Source of the DNA: Lentilitoribacter sp. Alg239-R112
Lineage (GTDB): Bacteria; Pseudomonadota; Alphaproteobacteria; Rhizobiales; Rhizobiaceae
Length of the DNA stretch: 64,000 nucleotides
Reading direction: 5' to 3'
Assembly: GCF_900537175.1 (NCBI RefSeq)
Contig: NZ_LS999833.1
Span: 1,240,001 to 1,304,000, forward strand
Positions within the stretch are counted from its first letter, which is position 1, and every line of letters begins with the position of its first letter. Shown here in pieces: positions 1 to 8,599 of this stretch. The notes under the pieces were generated by a model. The model was given only the letters and a program-made list of their open reading frames with translations. It did not search any database and was not told the origin of the DNA. Both the position numbers and the translations under genes were made by a program.

Positions 1-53
1 ATAAACATAGAAATAGATAAAAGGGCTGCACAATCACGCATAAAATAGGTCAT
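1..53 (-). CDS. 5' end of a short unidentified gene behind a LexA box (partial)
   Basis: Seventeen codons are visible from an ATG at 53-51 before the window ends, with no stop. The ATG has a GGAG ribosome-binding site six bases upstream (64-61). The visible residues start MTYFMRDCAALLSISMF, a short basic/polar beginning followed by a hydrophobic run, as in a signal peptide or a single membrane helix. A direct-repeat LexA box lies 34-48 bases upstream, so I infer an SOS-inducible membrane or exported protein. I do not recognise the product. Small membrane cell-division inhibitors are one kind of SOS gene that would fit, but nothing visible proves this. The full gene lies left of the window. 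Confidence 0.45.
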   Translation of the reverse strand, partial: MTYFMRDCAALLSISMF

Positions 54-86
54 AACATACTCCAATTCACTAATTGTTTTTATTAT

Positions 87-101
87 GTTCTAGTTTTGTT
101 C
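87..101. promoter_or_regulatory. LexA box (GTTC-N7-GTTC) at the left edge
   Basis: GTTC at 87-90 and GTTC at 98-101 are separated by exactly seven bases, the alphaproteobacterial LexA operator pattern. The site lies between the terminator of hupB and the start of a leftward gene at 53, so it probably controls that gene. A second site with the same spacing is in the ssb-uvrA intergenic region of this window. Confidence 0.6.
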
Positions 102-117
102 CATTGTCAAATAAAAT

Positions 118-146
118 AAAACCCCTGAACGGTTTGCTCAAGGGTT
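118..146 (-). terminator. Rho-independent terminator of hupB
   Basis: Read on the minus strand, an AACCCTTGA / TCAGGGGTT stem of nine pairs (one G-U) with a nine-base loop is followed by a T-rich tract. It lies 16 bases beyond the hupB stop codon. Confidence 0.75.
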
Positions 147-162
147 CTACAGATATAGTAAA

Positions 163-441
163 TTATTTATTGTTTACGGCTTCTTTCAAAGCTTTACCAG
201 CAGAGAACTTTGGAACGTTTCTCGCAGGGATATCAACTTCAGCACCTGTAGATGGGTTACGACCTTTAGAAGCCGCACGATGACCTACTGTGAAGTTTCC
301 GAAACCAATTAGGCGCACGTCGCCACCTGCTTGAAGCTCAGAAGTCACTGTTCCGAAAACAGCTTCAACTGCTGCTGCAGCTTCTGTTTTAGCTAGACCA
401 GCTTTTTCAGCAACAGCTGATACAAGTTCATTTTTATTCAT
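163..441 (-). CDS. hupB: DNA-binding protein HU-beta
   Basis: This is a 92-residue histone-like HU protein, a nucleoid-associated dimer that bends DNA without sequence specificity. The start was set at 441 rather than the in-frame ATG at 462 because HU proteins begin MNKNELV and a GGGA Shine-Dalgarno precedes this ATG. The canonical beta-arm tip RNPSTG is at residues 61-66 and the GFGNF core motif at 46-50. It has its own terminator and lies downstream of lon, the usual lon-hupB order of Proteobacteria. The length is normal for the family. Confidence 0.96.
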   Translation of the reverse strand: MNKNELVSAVAEKAGLAKTEAAAAVEAVFGTVTSELQAGGDVRLIGFGNFTVGHRAASKGRNPSTGAEVDIPARNVPKFSAGKALKEAVNNK

Positions 442-571
442 AACAATCCCTTTCGATCGCATCAGACGACTCAGTTAATAACTGCCGAGAGTTTATCTAT
501 TCCAAGGCCCTACACAAGAATTCTAGTGACCTAATAGACAAGTATTTTGCAAAAATTGCTATATTCCCCAT

Positions 572-597
572 AAAAAAAGGCCGGAAATCCGGCCTTT
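572..597 (-). terminator. Rho-independent terminator of lon
   Basis: A ten-pair stem (AAAGGCCGGA against TCCGGCCTTT, 576-597) with a very short loop is followed on the minus strand by a run of T residues. It sits 23 bases after the lon stop codon and separates lon from hupB. Confidence 0.9.
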
Positions 598-619
598 CTA
601 CTTAATATGTATAAATAAT

Positions 620-3046
620 TCAGTGCGCTACAGCACCTGTAGTAGAATCAGTACCACTAGCGATCTCCGCAGGTGGCGTCCATTCTATTGCCTCTGGCAC
701 TCGAAGAAGTGCATTTTTAATGACTTCATCCATCATGGAAACAGGAATAATATCCATTTCGTTCTTCACATTATCAGGAATATCAGCCAAATCTTTTGCA
801 TTTTCCTCTGGGATTAACACGGTTTTGATGCCACCCCGCAGAGCTGCCAAGAGTTTCTCCTTTAATCCGCCAATAGGCAATACTCGGCCTCTTAATGTAA
901 CTTCACCGGTCATTGCAATGTCTTTGCGAACAGGTATTCCAGTCATAATAGAAACAATAGCTGTAGCCATACCTATACCAGCAGAAGGGCCATCCTTTGG
1001 TGTTGCGCCCTCTGGGACGTGCATATGAATATCGTTCTTATCGAACATTGGAGGCTCAACACCGAAATCTACAGCACGTGATTTAACATAGGAAGCAGCG
1101 GCAGAGATCGACTCTTTCATGACGTCCTTCAAATTTCCAGTGACTGTCATCTTACCTTTACCAGGCATCATGACACCCTCAATTGTGAGCAATTCACCCC
1201 CAACTTCTGTCCACGCAAGACCGGTGACGACACCAACTTGATCTTCACCTTCCGCCTCCCCGTGACGAAAGACAGGAACCCCCAAAAATTCAGAAAGATT
1301 ATCCTCGGTTATATCAATAACTTTAGTTTTGGTTTTCAAAATTTTCGTAACTGCTTTACGAGCAAGTTTGGACAATTCACGCTCTAAACTGCGAACGCCT
1401 GCCTCTCTTGTATAGGATCTAATAATCTGAAGCAGCGCCTTGTCAGAGACCGAAAATTCATCCTCTGCCAGCGCATGATCGCGGATTGCTTTTGGCAACA
1501 AGTGCCGACGTGCAATTTCTAGCTTCTCGTCCTCTGTGTAACCAGCGATACGAATAATTTCCATGCGGTCCATCAAAGGACCGGGAATATTTAATGTATT
1601 CGAAGTCGTTACAAACATGGTTTTGGACAGATCATATTCAACTTCAAGATAATGATCCATGAATGTAGAATTCTGTTCAGGGTCAAGTACTTCAAGCAAT
1701 GCTGATGATGGATCACCACGGAAGTCATTACCCATCTTGTCAATTTCATCCAACAAAAACAGTGGGTTATTCTTCTTGGCTTTCTTCATCGATTGGACGA
1801 TTTTTCCTGGCATTGAACCTATGTATGTTCTGCGATGACCGCGAATTTCAGATTCATCGCGAACCCCGCCAAGTGCCATGCGAACATACTCGCGTCCTGT
1901 CGCTTTCGCGATTGATTTTGCAAGTGACGTTTTACCAACACCTGGAGGACCAACTAAACAAAGGATTGGTCCCTTAATTTTTGCCGTCCGGGTTTGAACC
2001 GCAAGATATTCGATTATGCGTTCTTTGACTTTTTCAAGACCATAATGATCTTCATCAAGAATCTTTTCAGCTTTATTCAAATCAACTTTGATGCGTGACG
2101 ATTTCCCCCACGGCAAACCAAGCAACCAATCAAGATAGTTTCGAACAACTGTCGCTTCCGCAGACATTGGGCTCATCTGACGGAGTTTTTTAAACTCAGC
2201 ATCGGCTTTTTCGCGCGCTTCTTTAGAGAATTTGGTTTTAGCAATGCGCGTCTCTAATTCTGAAAGCTCATCACCACCTTCTTCATTTTCACCAAGTTCT
2301 TTCTGAATAGCCTTCATCTGCTCATTCAGATAATACTCGCGCTGAGTTTTCTCCATCTGGCGTTTAACACGCGATCGAATACGCTTCTCAACTTGAAGAA
2401 CTGATATCTCGCCTTCCATAAAGCCAAAGCATTTTTCAAGACGCTCTTTCACACTAATCGTATTGAGCATATCCTGTTTCTCGCCAATTTTTATAGCAAG
2501 ATGCGACGCGATCGTATCAGAAAGTTTAGAAAAATCATCAATTTGGCCAGCAGCACTTACGACTTCCGGCGAAATTTTCTTGTTAAGCTTCACATAATTT
2601 TCAAATTCAGACACAACTGAGCGCGAAAGCGCTTCAACTTCAACCAAATCATCTTCGGGTTCTATTAGCTCGTCGGCAATAACTTCAAAATGGCCCTCGG
2701 TCTTCGTAAATTCTCTAATTTCGGCACGTGCCTTACCTTCAACAAGTACTTTGACCGTCCCATCGGGAAGCTTAAGTAACTGTAGGACGTGTGCTATTGT
2801 GCCAATCTCAAATATGCCCGTTGGATCTGGGTCATCATCACCAGCATCTTTTTGAGTAGCAAGAAGGATCTTCTTATCAGATCCCATAACCTCTTCAAGC
2901 GCAGTTATAGATTTCTCACGCCCCACAAATAACGGTACGATCATATGCGGAAACACCACAATATCTCGCAACGGTAATAACGGGAAACTTTCGTCACCGA
3001 CCTTATTATCCAATGCTTGGGATTCCGGATTGATCTCTTCAGTCAT
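620..3046 (-). CDS. lon: ATP-dependent protease La (Lon)
   Basis: This 808-residue cytoplasmic AAA+ serine protease degrades misfolded and regulatory proteins. The N-terminal LAN substrate-binding domain covers roughly residues 20-210 and is followed by a coiled-coil helical region (about 220-300). The Walker A motif GPPGVGKT is at 366-373. The C-terminal protease domain has the catalytic serine at 688 in PKDGPSAG and the partner lysine near 731 in GGLKEK. The length is typical. It sits between clpX and hupB with its own terminator, and a heat-shock-type promoter candidate lies about 90-115 bases upstream. The Shine-Dalgarno AAAGGAA is properly placed before the ATG at 3046. Confidence 0.98.
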   Translation of the reverse strand: MTEEINPESQALDNKVGDESFPLLPLRDIVVFPHMIVPLFVGREKSITALEEVMGSDKKILLATQKDAGDDDPDPTGIFEIGTIAHVLQLLKLPDGTVKVLVEGKARAEIREFTKTEGHFEVIADELIEPEDDLVEVEALSRSVVSEFENYVKLNKKISPEVVSAAGQIDDFSKLSDTIASHLAIKIGEKQDMLNTISVKERLEKCFGFMEGEISVLQVEKRIRSRVKRQMEKTQREYYLNEQMKAIQKELGENEEGGDELSELETRIAKTKFSKEAREKADAEFKKLRQMSPMSAEATVVRNYLDWLLGLPWGKSSRIKVDLNKAEKILDEDHYGLEKVKERIIEYLAVQTRTAKIKGPILCLVGPPGVGKTSLAKSIAKATGREYVRMALGGVRDESEIRGHRRTYIGSMPGKIVQSMKKAKKNNPLFLLDEIDKMGNDFRGDPSSALLEVLDPEQNSTFMDHYLEVEYDLSKTMFVTTSNTLNIPGPLMDRMEIIRIAGYTEDEKLEIARRHLLPKAIRDHALAEDEFSVSDKALLQIIRSYTREAGVRSLERELSKLARKAVTKILKTKTKVIDITEDNLSEFLGVPVFRHGEAEGEDQVGVVTGLAWTEVGGELLTIEGVMMPGKGKMTVTGNLKDVMKESISAAASYVKSRAVDFGVEPPMFDKNDIHMHVPEGATPKDGPSAGIGMATAIVSIMTGIPVRKDIAMTGEVTLRGRVLPIGGLKEKLLAALRGGIKTVLIPEENAKDLADIPDNVKNEMDIIPVSMMDEVIKNALLRVPEAIEWTPPAEIASGTDSTTGAVAH

Positions 3047-3132
3047 ACAAGTTCCTTTCAGATATCCGCGCGTTTACTAATGTTGCGCTGCGGATAGGTA
3101 ATTTACTGGGCTCAAACGGAGCCAACAATTAT

Positions 3133-3161
3133 AACTAAGAACACCCATTGATCGTTTCAAG
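3133..3161 (-). promoter_or_regulatory. Candidate RpoH (sigma-32) promoter of lon
   Basis: On the minus strand CTTGAA (3161-3156) and CTTAGTT (3139-3133) are 16 bases apart. The alphaproteobacterial heat-shock consensus is CTTGAC-N17/18-CYTATNT, so this is close but has a spacer one base short and one mismatch in each box. The position, about 90 bases upstream of lon, fits. Confidence 0.4.
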
Positions 3162-3255
3162 ATGGAGCGCTCCTAAAACCAGAATTAAACTATTGATTAT
3201 TCATAGATTGATTCGAGCGAATACACCATCATTCTCCGCTTTTAACGCAGATTAT

Positions 3256-3287
3256 ACAAAAAAGCCGTCGCAAACCTTGCGACGGCT
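3256..3287 (-). terminator. Rho-independent terminator of clpX
   Basis: An 11-pair perfect stem (AGCCGTCGCAA with its complement, 3263-3287) with a three-base loop is followed on the minus strand by six T residues. It lies 27 bases past the clpX stop. Confidence 0.9.
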
Positions 3288-3298
3288 CAAAATTTGCA

Positions 3299-3330
3299 AA
3301 AACGCTTCTTTTTCTAAGCAGAAGCGTTTT
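3299..3330 (-). terminator. Hairpin spanning the clpX stop codon
   Basis: AAAACGCTTCT (3299-3309) and AGAAGCGTTTT (3320-3330) form an 11-pair stem whose loop contains the clpX TAG at 3314-3316. On the minus strand the 3' arm ends in a T run, so it could act as a first terminator or as a 3'-end stabiliser ahead of the stronger stem at 3263-3287. Confidence 0.5.
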
Positions 3331-4594
3331 CAGCTTCTGTATTACGTTCAGAATAAATATACAGTGGACGGGCGTTGCCAATCACCACTTCATCAGAAAT
3401 CACCACTTCACGAACACCTTCAAGCGCCGGTAATTCATACATCGTATCCAGAAGAATAATCTCCATGATTGAACGAAGGCCACGTGCACCGGTTTTTCGC
3501 ATAATTGCCTTCTTTGCAATTTCACGTAAAGCCCCCTCGTGGAAAGTCAATTCGACATCTTCCATATCGAATAGTCGCTGATACTGCTTTACAAGAGCAT
3601 TTTTTGGTTCACTCAGAATTTGGATCAAAGCATCTTCATCAAGATCTTCAAGCGTGGCAATCACTGGCAAACGACCAATGAATTCCGGAATAAGACCAAA
3701 TTTCACCAAATCTTCCGGCTCAAGATCTTGAAGAACCGTACCAACGCTGCGCTCATCTGGCGCTTCAACTTTTGCACCAAATCCAATTGACGTCTTATCA
3801 CCACGAGCTGAAATCACTTTATCAAGGCCCGCAAACGCACCACCTACAATAAAGAGTATGTTGACCGTATCAACTTGCAAGAACTCCTGCTGTGGATGCT
3901 TACGACCACCTTGTGGTGGAACAGATGCAACTGTGCCTTCCATAATCTTTAGAAGCGCTTGTTGCACGCCCTCACCCGATACGTCTCGAGTAATGGAAGG
4001 ATTATCAGACTTACGCGAAATCTTATCGACCTCATCGATGTAAACGATACCGCGTTGTGCACGCTCTACATTATAATCTGCAGATTGAAGAAGTTTAAGA
4101 ATAATATTTTCGACATCTTCACCAACATAACCTGCTTCTGTAAGCGTTGTTGCGTCTGCCATTGTAAACGGGACATCAATAATCCGAGCAAGTGTTTGTG
4201 CAAGATACGTCTTACCGCACCCAGTCGGACCCACAAGCAGGATATTAGACTTTGCTAGTTCTATGTCTGCACCATTCTTTGTCTCATGAGAAAGACGTTT
4301 ATAGTGATTGTGAACCGCAACAGATAAAACTCGTTTAGCTTTTGACTGACCGATCACATATTCATCAAGAGTTTCCATAATTTCTTGAGGCGTGGGAACA
4401 CCTTCATTGGATTTAACCATTGAGGATTTATTTTCTTCCCGAATGATATCGGTGCAAAGCTCTACGCACTCATCACAAATGAATACAGTCGGCCCTGCGA
4501 TGAGCTTTCGGACCTCATGTTGGCTTTTTCCACAAAACGAACAGTAAAGAGTGTTCTTAGAATCACCACCATTACTTCCACTAACTTTGCTCAT
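3314..4594 (-). CDS. clpX: ATP-dependent Clp protease ATP-binding subunit ClpX
   Basis: This 426-residue AAA+ unfoldase recognises tagged substrates and feeds them to ClpP. The N-terminal zinc-binding domain has CxxC pairs at Cys18/Cys21 and Cys40/Cys43. Walker A GPTGCGKT is at 122-129, Walker B and sensor regions follow, and the pore loop (GYVGED) is present. It lies downstream of clpP in the same orientation with about 240 bases between them, so it may have its own promoter as well as read-through from clpP. Length and domain content are normal. Confidence 0.98.
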   Translation of the reverse strand: MSKVSGSNGGDSKNTLYCSFCGKSQHEVRKLIAGPTVFICDECVELCTDIIREENKSSMVKSNEGVPTPQEIMETLDEYVIGQSKAKRVLSVAVHNHYKRLSHETKNGADIELAKSNILLVGPTGCGKTYLAQTLARIIDVPFTMADATTLTEAGYVGEDVENIILKLLQSADYNVERAQRGIVYIDEVDKISRKSDNPSITRDVSGEGVQQALLKIMEGTVASVPPQGGRKHPQQEFLQVDTVNILFIVGGAFAGLDKVISARGDKTSIGFGAKVEAPDERSVGTVLQDLEPEDLVKFGLIPEFIGRLPVIATLEDLDEDALIQILSEPKNALVKQYQRLFDMEDVELTFHEGALREIAKKAIMRKTGARGLRSIMEIILLDTMYELPALEGVREVVISDEVVIGNARPLYIYSERNTEAENASA

Positions 4595-4806
4595 ATTGTA
4601 TTCCTTCCCGCAATTGCGGCTACTAAACGATTGATTTCACTCTATTTATGAAGCTTTGCCCCGTTATTTAGAATTACCCCAACCTATCCTTCGGATATTC
4701 AAGCGTTTTTTTATCAAAACTGCAACAACATCCAAGTTAATATACAAGCCTAACAGTTATTAGATCAAAATAAGCTTAACGCTTATTATTAATATTAATA
4801 GGCTTC

Positions 4807-4829
4807 TGGCGTGAAAAAGCTTCACGCCA
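4807..4829 (-). terminator. Hairpin downstream of clpP
   Basis: TGGCGTGAA and TTCACGCCA form a nine-pair stem with a five-base loop just after the clpP stop. On the minus strand there is no clear T run after the stem, so it may be a transcript-end or processing hairpin rather than a full terminator. Confidence 0.4.
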
Positions 4830-4837
4830 TTTTGTCC

Positions 4838-5473
4838 TTACTCTTCTGAACTATCACCTTCAATTGCGATACGACTATCGATTACACGATCTACGATACC
4901 AAAACTCTGTGCTTCATCAGCTGTCATAAAGTGATCGCGATCCAATGTTTCCTCGATCGTTTTATAATCTTGCCCAGTGTGCTCAACATAAACTTCGTTC
5001 AAACGGCGTTTCATCTTCAGGATATCTTGCGCATGTCGCTCAATATCTGACGCTTGCCCTTGAAAGCCACCTGAAGGCTGATGAACCATAATACGTGCAT
5101 TTGGTGTGGCGAAGCGCATATCTTTGTGGCCTGCACATAACAAAAGCGAACCCATTGAAGCAGCTTGCCCCACGCACAACGTAGAAACAGCAGGCTTAAT
5201 AAACTGCATCGTGTCATAAATCGCCATGCCAGAGGTCACAACACCGCCCGGTGAATTAATATAAAGCGCAATCTCTTTTTTCGGATTATCAGCCTCAAGA
5301 AACAAAAGCTGAGCACAAACAAGCGTCGCCATGTGATCTTCAACCGGACCTGTAATAAAAATGATACGTTCTTTCAGCAATCTTGAAAAAATGTCGTATG
5401 AACGCTCTCCACGGCTGGTTTGCTCAACGACCATTGGCACTAGTGCCATTGCTGTATCGACTGGATTTGCCAT
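4838..5473 (-). CDS. clpP: ATP-dependent Clp protease proteolytic subunit ClpP
   Basis: This 211-residue serine peptidase forms the tetradecameric barrel that works with ClpX. The catalytic triad is visible as Ser106 (AASMGS), His131 (MVHQPSGG) and Asp180 (DRDHF). The oxyanion-loop segment SPGG is at 74-77. It is the first gene of the clpP-clpX-lon-hupB block. A heat-shock-like promoter lies about 60-90 bases upstream. Length and motifs are standard; no propeptide is obvious beyond the usual short N-terminus. Confidence 0.98.
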   Translation of the reverse strand: MANPVDTAMALVPMVVEQTSRGERSYDIFSRLLKERIIFITGPVEDHMATLVCAQLLFLEADNPKKEIALYINSPGGVVTSGMAIYDTMQFIKPAVSTLCVGQAASMGSLLLCAGHKDMRFATPNARIMVHQPSGGFQGQASDIERHAQDILKMKRRLNEVYVEHTGQDYKTIEETLDRDHFMTADEAQSFGIVDRVIDSRIAIEGDSSEE

Positions 5474-5869
5474 ATTAGGCCCTACTTTCTCTTATAATTA
5501 TGCAATCTCGTTGGCGTAATGCCATTACCCCTAAATATGTCTTTTTCTCAGCGCGCTTCAAGATGACACGCAAAAAATAACACTACACTTGTCACCGATG
5601 CGCGTTAACGGCAGGTAAAAATCATTCAAGACATCTAAGAACGGCCCAAAACGCCCTTAATTTCAAGTAAATACCGTGTCCAAATTTGATTATAGCCATA
5701 TCGGGAATGATAATCAGCCCAAATTATAGACATGATTCGCGATAAAATCGCCATACAGAATCATTTGGATAAATTTGAGTAATTCAATCAAGAATTAATT
5801 CTAGAGGTTGTGCCCGTCAGTTAAATAAAATAATGACGTGCGCAAATTAACAATTTCTCGAGGGCATAG
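5474..5869. other. Intergenic region between divergent clpP and the DUF898 gene
   Basis: These 396 bases hold the clpP promoter candidate at 5533-5562 and presumably the promoter of the DUF898-M48 pair. I see no RNA gene, repeat or convincing short coding frame. The sequence near 5840-5868 ends in a GAGGGC ribosome-binding site for the DUF898 gene. Confidence 0.6.
5533..5562 (-). promoter_or_regulatory. Candidate RpoH (sigma-32) promoter of clpP
   Basis: On the minus strand CTTGAA (5562-5557) and CATATTT (5539-5533) are separated by 17 bases, matching the alphaproteobacterial heat-shock pattern CTTGAC-N17/18-CYTATNT at nearly every position. It would give a leader of about 50 bases before the clpP ATG. 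Confidence 0.5.
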
Positions 5870-6958
5870 ATGAATATTGATGAAAATCAGAGCAAACCGA
5901 CGGGGCTCAATGAACTGAACGTAACATTCTCCGGCAATGCACGAGAATATTTTGGAATATGGATCGTTAATTTCCTTCTCTCAATCATTACACTAGGTAT
6001 CTATTCTGCATGGGCCAAAGTACGCCGCAAAAGATATTTCTATGGCAATACATGGATTGACGGTCATAACTTTGAATACCATGCCAATCCAAAATCGATC
6101 CTAAAAGGTCGTATCATTGTTTTCGTTCTATTTGTAATCTACAACGTGCTCGCAAACATCAACCCGATATTCACTGTATTAAGCCTACCACTTCTTTTTT
6201 TAATTCCATGGCTCGTAAATAAAGGTCTTACATTTAATGCTCGCATGACCAGCTACCGCAATGTGCGATTTAATTTCGCTGGCAGATATTGGGATGCATT
6301 TATTTCGCTTATCCTTCTCCCGATTGTTACGATCATTCCTCTGGGATTACTCATACCTATCGCAACACGTAAAAGACTTAACTACTATTATAATGGTCAT
6401 AGTTTGGGAAACACCAAATTCGGTGCGAACATACCGCTTAAACCACTTTATAAAGCATTTTTCATCGCATTGGCATTGGCAATTCTTAGTTTAGCAATTA
6501 TTTTTGGTGGTATATTTGTAACCGCGCTATCAGCTGGTCTCATTGAAAGTCTTAATCCTTCATCACTGGACCCACAAAGTGAACCATTACTGATAGCCGG
6601 GATTTTCGGATCGTATATCGCTATGTTTTTAATCTTCCTTCCTGCCTACATCCATTATTCTGTCAAATCATTCAACACTGGAATTAACAACCTAAACCTG
6701 AATAATGAGCACCGCTTTATAGCTACTTTGAAGACCTTGCCTTATACTTGGATTGTCTTATCCAATTTTATCGTAACATTACTGACAATTGGATTGATGG
6801 CCCCTTGGGCTCATGTTCGCAAAGCAAAATATTTGGCGGCGAATTTTACAGTTCATGCCAGCGGATCACTCGACAATTTTGTAGATACTGTCGCTCAAGA
6901 CGGTAGCGTAACATCATCAGAGTATATGGATATGGATGGAATAGATTTTGGTCTTTAA
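5870..6958 (+). CDS. DUF898 (YjgN-like) integral membrane protein
   Basis: This 362-residue polytopic inner-membrane protein belongs to the DUF898/YjgN family, whose function is unknown. Hydrophobic segments recur throughout. Two copies of a characteristic element are visible: SIITLGIYSAWAKVRRKRY near residue 38-56 and TLLTIGLMAPWAHVRKAKY near 303-321, showing an internal duplication of the family unit. The gene is followed after three bases by an M48 metalloprotease, so the two are almost certainly co-transcribed and co-translated in balance. No enzymatic motif is visible. A role in membrane or envelope quality control together with the protease is inference from adjacency. Confidence 0.85.
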   Translation: MNIDENQSKPTGLNELNVTFSGNAREYFGIWIVNFLLSIITLGIYSAWAKVRRKRYFYGNTWIDGHNFEYHANPKSILKGRIIVFVLFVIYNVLANINPIFTVLSLPLLFLIPWLVNKGLTFNARMTSYRNVRFNFAGRYWDAFISLILLPIVTIIPLGLLIPIATRKRLNYYYNGHSLGNTKFGANIPLKPLYKAFFIALALAILSLAIIFGGIFVTALSAGLIESLNPSSLDPQSEPLLIAGIFGSYIAMFLIFLPAYIHYSVKSFNTGINNLNLNNEHRFIATLKTLPYTWIVLSNFIVTLLTIGLMAPWAHVRKAKYLAANFTVHASGSLDNFVDTVAQDGSVTSSEYMDMDGIDFGL

Positions 6959-6961
6959 TAA

Positions 6962-8017
6962 ATGAGCCAGTCATACATCATTCACGGCAGACTATTTGCC
7001 TCAACACAGTCAGAAAGTGTTGAGGCCGAGCTTCATTGTCTGGAAGGTGGCTCACTAGAGATAAAAGCCGAAGAAACCAAGGTTTATTCGCGAGATGATC
7101 TCTTAAATATTTCAGACCGGCTTGGCACTATCCCCCGAAAGCTAACATTTGAGAATGGTATTGTCTTCGAAACGATCGAAAACGATCTTGTAGATCAACT
7201 ATTCAAAGGCGATGTCAGCAAAGTTGGCTTTTTCGCGAATAAGTTTGAAAGTCTTCGCGCGGGATCATTAATTATCATAGTGCTAGCGGTTTTCATAAGT
7301 GGATACATTCTCTATCAATTTGGCATGCCAATCGCTGCAAAGATAGCAGCTCATCAAACACCTGAATTCATAACTGAGAAGTTAGATTCAACAACTCTAT
7401 CTGGCCTTGATCAACTTATTACAGGCACGAGTAAGCTATCCGCAGAACGCCAAGATTTATACCGCGCCGAATTTGAGAAATTAATCGAACAAGCACGAAG
7501 ATTAGACCCCGATCTGTCCGGAGATTATAATCTTCAATTTCGTGATGGTGGCGAACTCGGCGCCAATGCATTCGCGCTTCCTGGCGGAACAATAGTCGCG
7601 ACGGATCAGTTTATCAATCTGACAGAAACTGTGGAGGAAGTCACGGCGGTGCTTGCTCATGAAATTGGCCATGTTGATTTAAAACATGGACTACAGCAAA
7701 TCTACCGTTCAATCGGGATCTATCTTGTCATTGGAATGATCAGTGGCGGAGGTATTGACCTTACTGAAGAAATACTTGGACAAGGTGCTGTTTTACTGCA
7801 ACTAAATACATCACGTGGCTTTGAATCAGAAGCTGATGAGTACGCAGTTAACCTTCTGAAGTTTATGGGTAAAGACCCAACAGCTTTAGCCGGTATTCTC
7901 GAGCGATTAACGTCCCAGCACTGCCATCAGGATGAATGCGAAAGTGGGCCAGAGTGGCTTTCAACGCACCCGGCTTCCAAGCAACGTATAGAAGCAATTG
8001 TCGAACAAAGTCGCTAG
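6962..8017 (+). CDS. Membrane-anchored M48 family zinc metalloprotease
   Basis: This 351-residue protein has a cytoplasmic-looking N-terminal domain (1-95), one transmembrane helix (about 101-120) and a C-terminal M48 peptidase domain. The zinc motif HEIGH is at 233-237 and the third ligand region ESEADEY at 288-294. The family includes BepA/LoiP/Oma1-type peptidases that act on envelope proteins. The start ATG lies three bases after the upstream DUF898 stop. The N-terminal domain before the helix is unlike the signal peptide of BepA, so the peptidase is tethered rather than free. The substrate is unknown. Confidence 0.88.
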   Translation: MSQSYIIHGRLFASTQSESVEAELHCLEGGSLEIKAEETKVYSRDDLLNISDRLGTIPRKLTFENGIVFETIENDLVDQLFKGDVSKVGFFANKFESLRAGSLIIIVLAVFISGYILYQFGMPIAAKIAAHQTPEFITEKLDSTTLSGLDQLITGTSKLSAERQDLYRAEFEKLIEQARRLDPDLSGDYNLQFRDGGELGANAFALPGGTIVATDQFINLTETVEEVTAVLAHEIGHVDLKHGLQQIYRSIGIYLVIGMISGGGIDLTEEILGQGAVLLQLNTSRGFESEADEYAVNLLKFMGKDPTALAGILERLTSQHCHQDECESGPEWLSTHPASKQRIEAIVEQSR

Positions 8018-8077
8018 TCTGGTCGGTAGACCGGCCGCTGGTCGGATCAAACCGATAACTCTTGGCTTGACCTTGAG

Positions 8078-8599
8078 CTATTGCGGTCCGTTAAAAGCAC
8101 CAAAATTACCGCCAAAAAATAACAGCGGTGCACCTTCGGACAGAGACGCGCGCAGGACCTCACCAACCATGATGATGTGATCTCCACCATCATGGCATGC
8201 ATGTTTTTGGCACTCAAAGCGTGCAAGACAATTATCTATCAGAGGAACATTTTCCTCACCATAGCTCCAATCCAAATCCTCAAATGCATTGGCTGACTTA
8301 GCAAATCCATCGCATAATTCGCTTTGTTCTGCACTTAAAACATGAATGGCGAAATAGTCTGATTGATCAAAATGAGGGTAGCGCCTTGAATACTTGGATG
8401 GCGACCATAAAACAAGCGGTGGCTCCATTGATACGGATGAAAAACTGTTTGCGGTCATTCCTAAAGGACCATCAACAGTATTGGTTGTAACCACTGTCAC
8501 GCCCGTAGCAAACTGCCCAAGAGCCTGGCGAAAAGTGCGACCATTATCGACCAACGGGTCAAAATTTCTCATTTGGTAAACCATCCCACCATCACCCAT
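8078..8599 (-). CDS. Flavin reductase domain protein (SmoA-like FMN reductase)
   Basis: This 173-residue protein of the HpaC/flavin-reductase-like family would supply reduced flavin to a partner monooxygenase. The family segment GQFATGVTVVTT (about residues 28-39), the GMTANSFSS flavin-binding stretch (47-55) and the later FECQKHACHDGGDHIIMVGEV region are clear. Its ATG overlaps the stop of the upstream aldo/keto reductase (TAATG), indicating translational coupling. It is the third gene of an operon with an SsuD-like LLM monooxygenase and an AKR, which is the SmoA-SmoB-SmoC gene content. A methionine at codon 10 is an alternative start. Confidence 0.8.
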   Translation of the reverse strand: MGDGGMVYQMRNFDPLVDNGRTFRQALGQFATGVTVVTTNTVDGPLGMTANSFSSVSMEPPLVLWSPSKYSRRYPHFDQSDYFAIHVLSAEQSELCDGFAKSANAFEDLDWSYGEENVPLIDNCLARFECQKHACHDGGDHIIMVGEVLRASLSEGAPLLFFGGNFGAFNGPQ

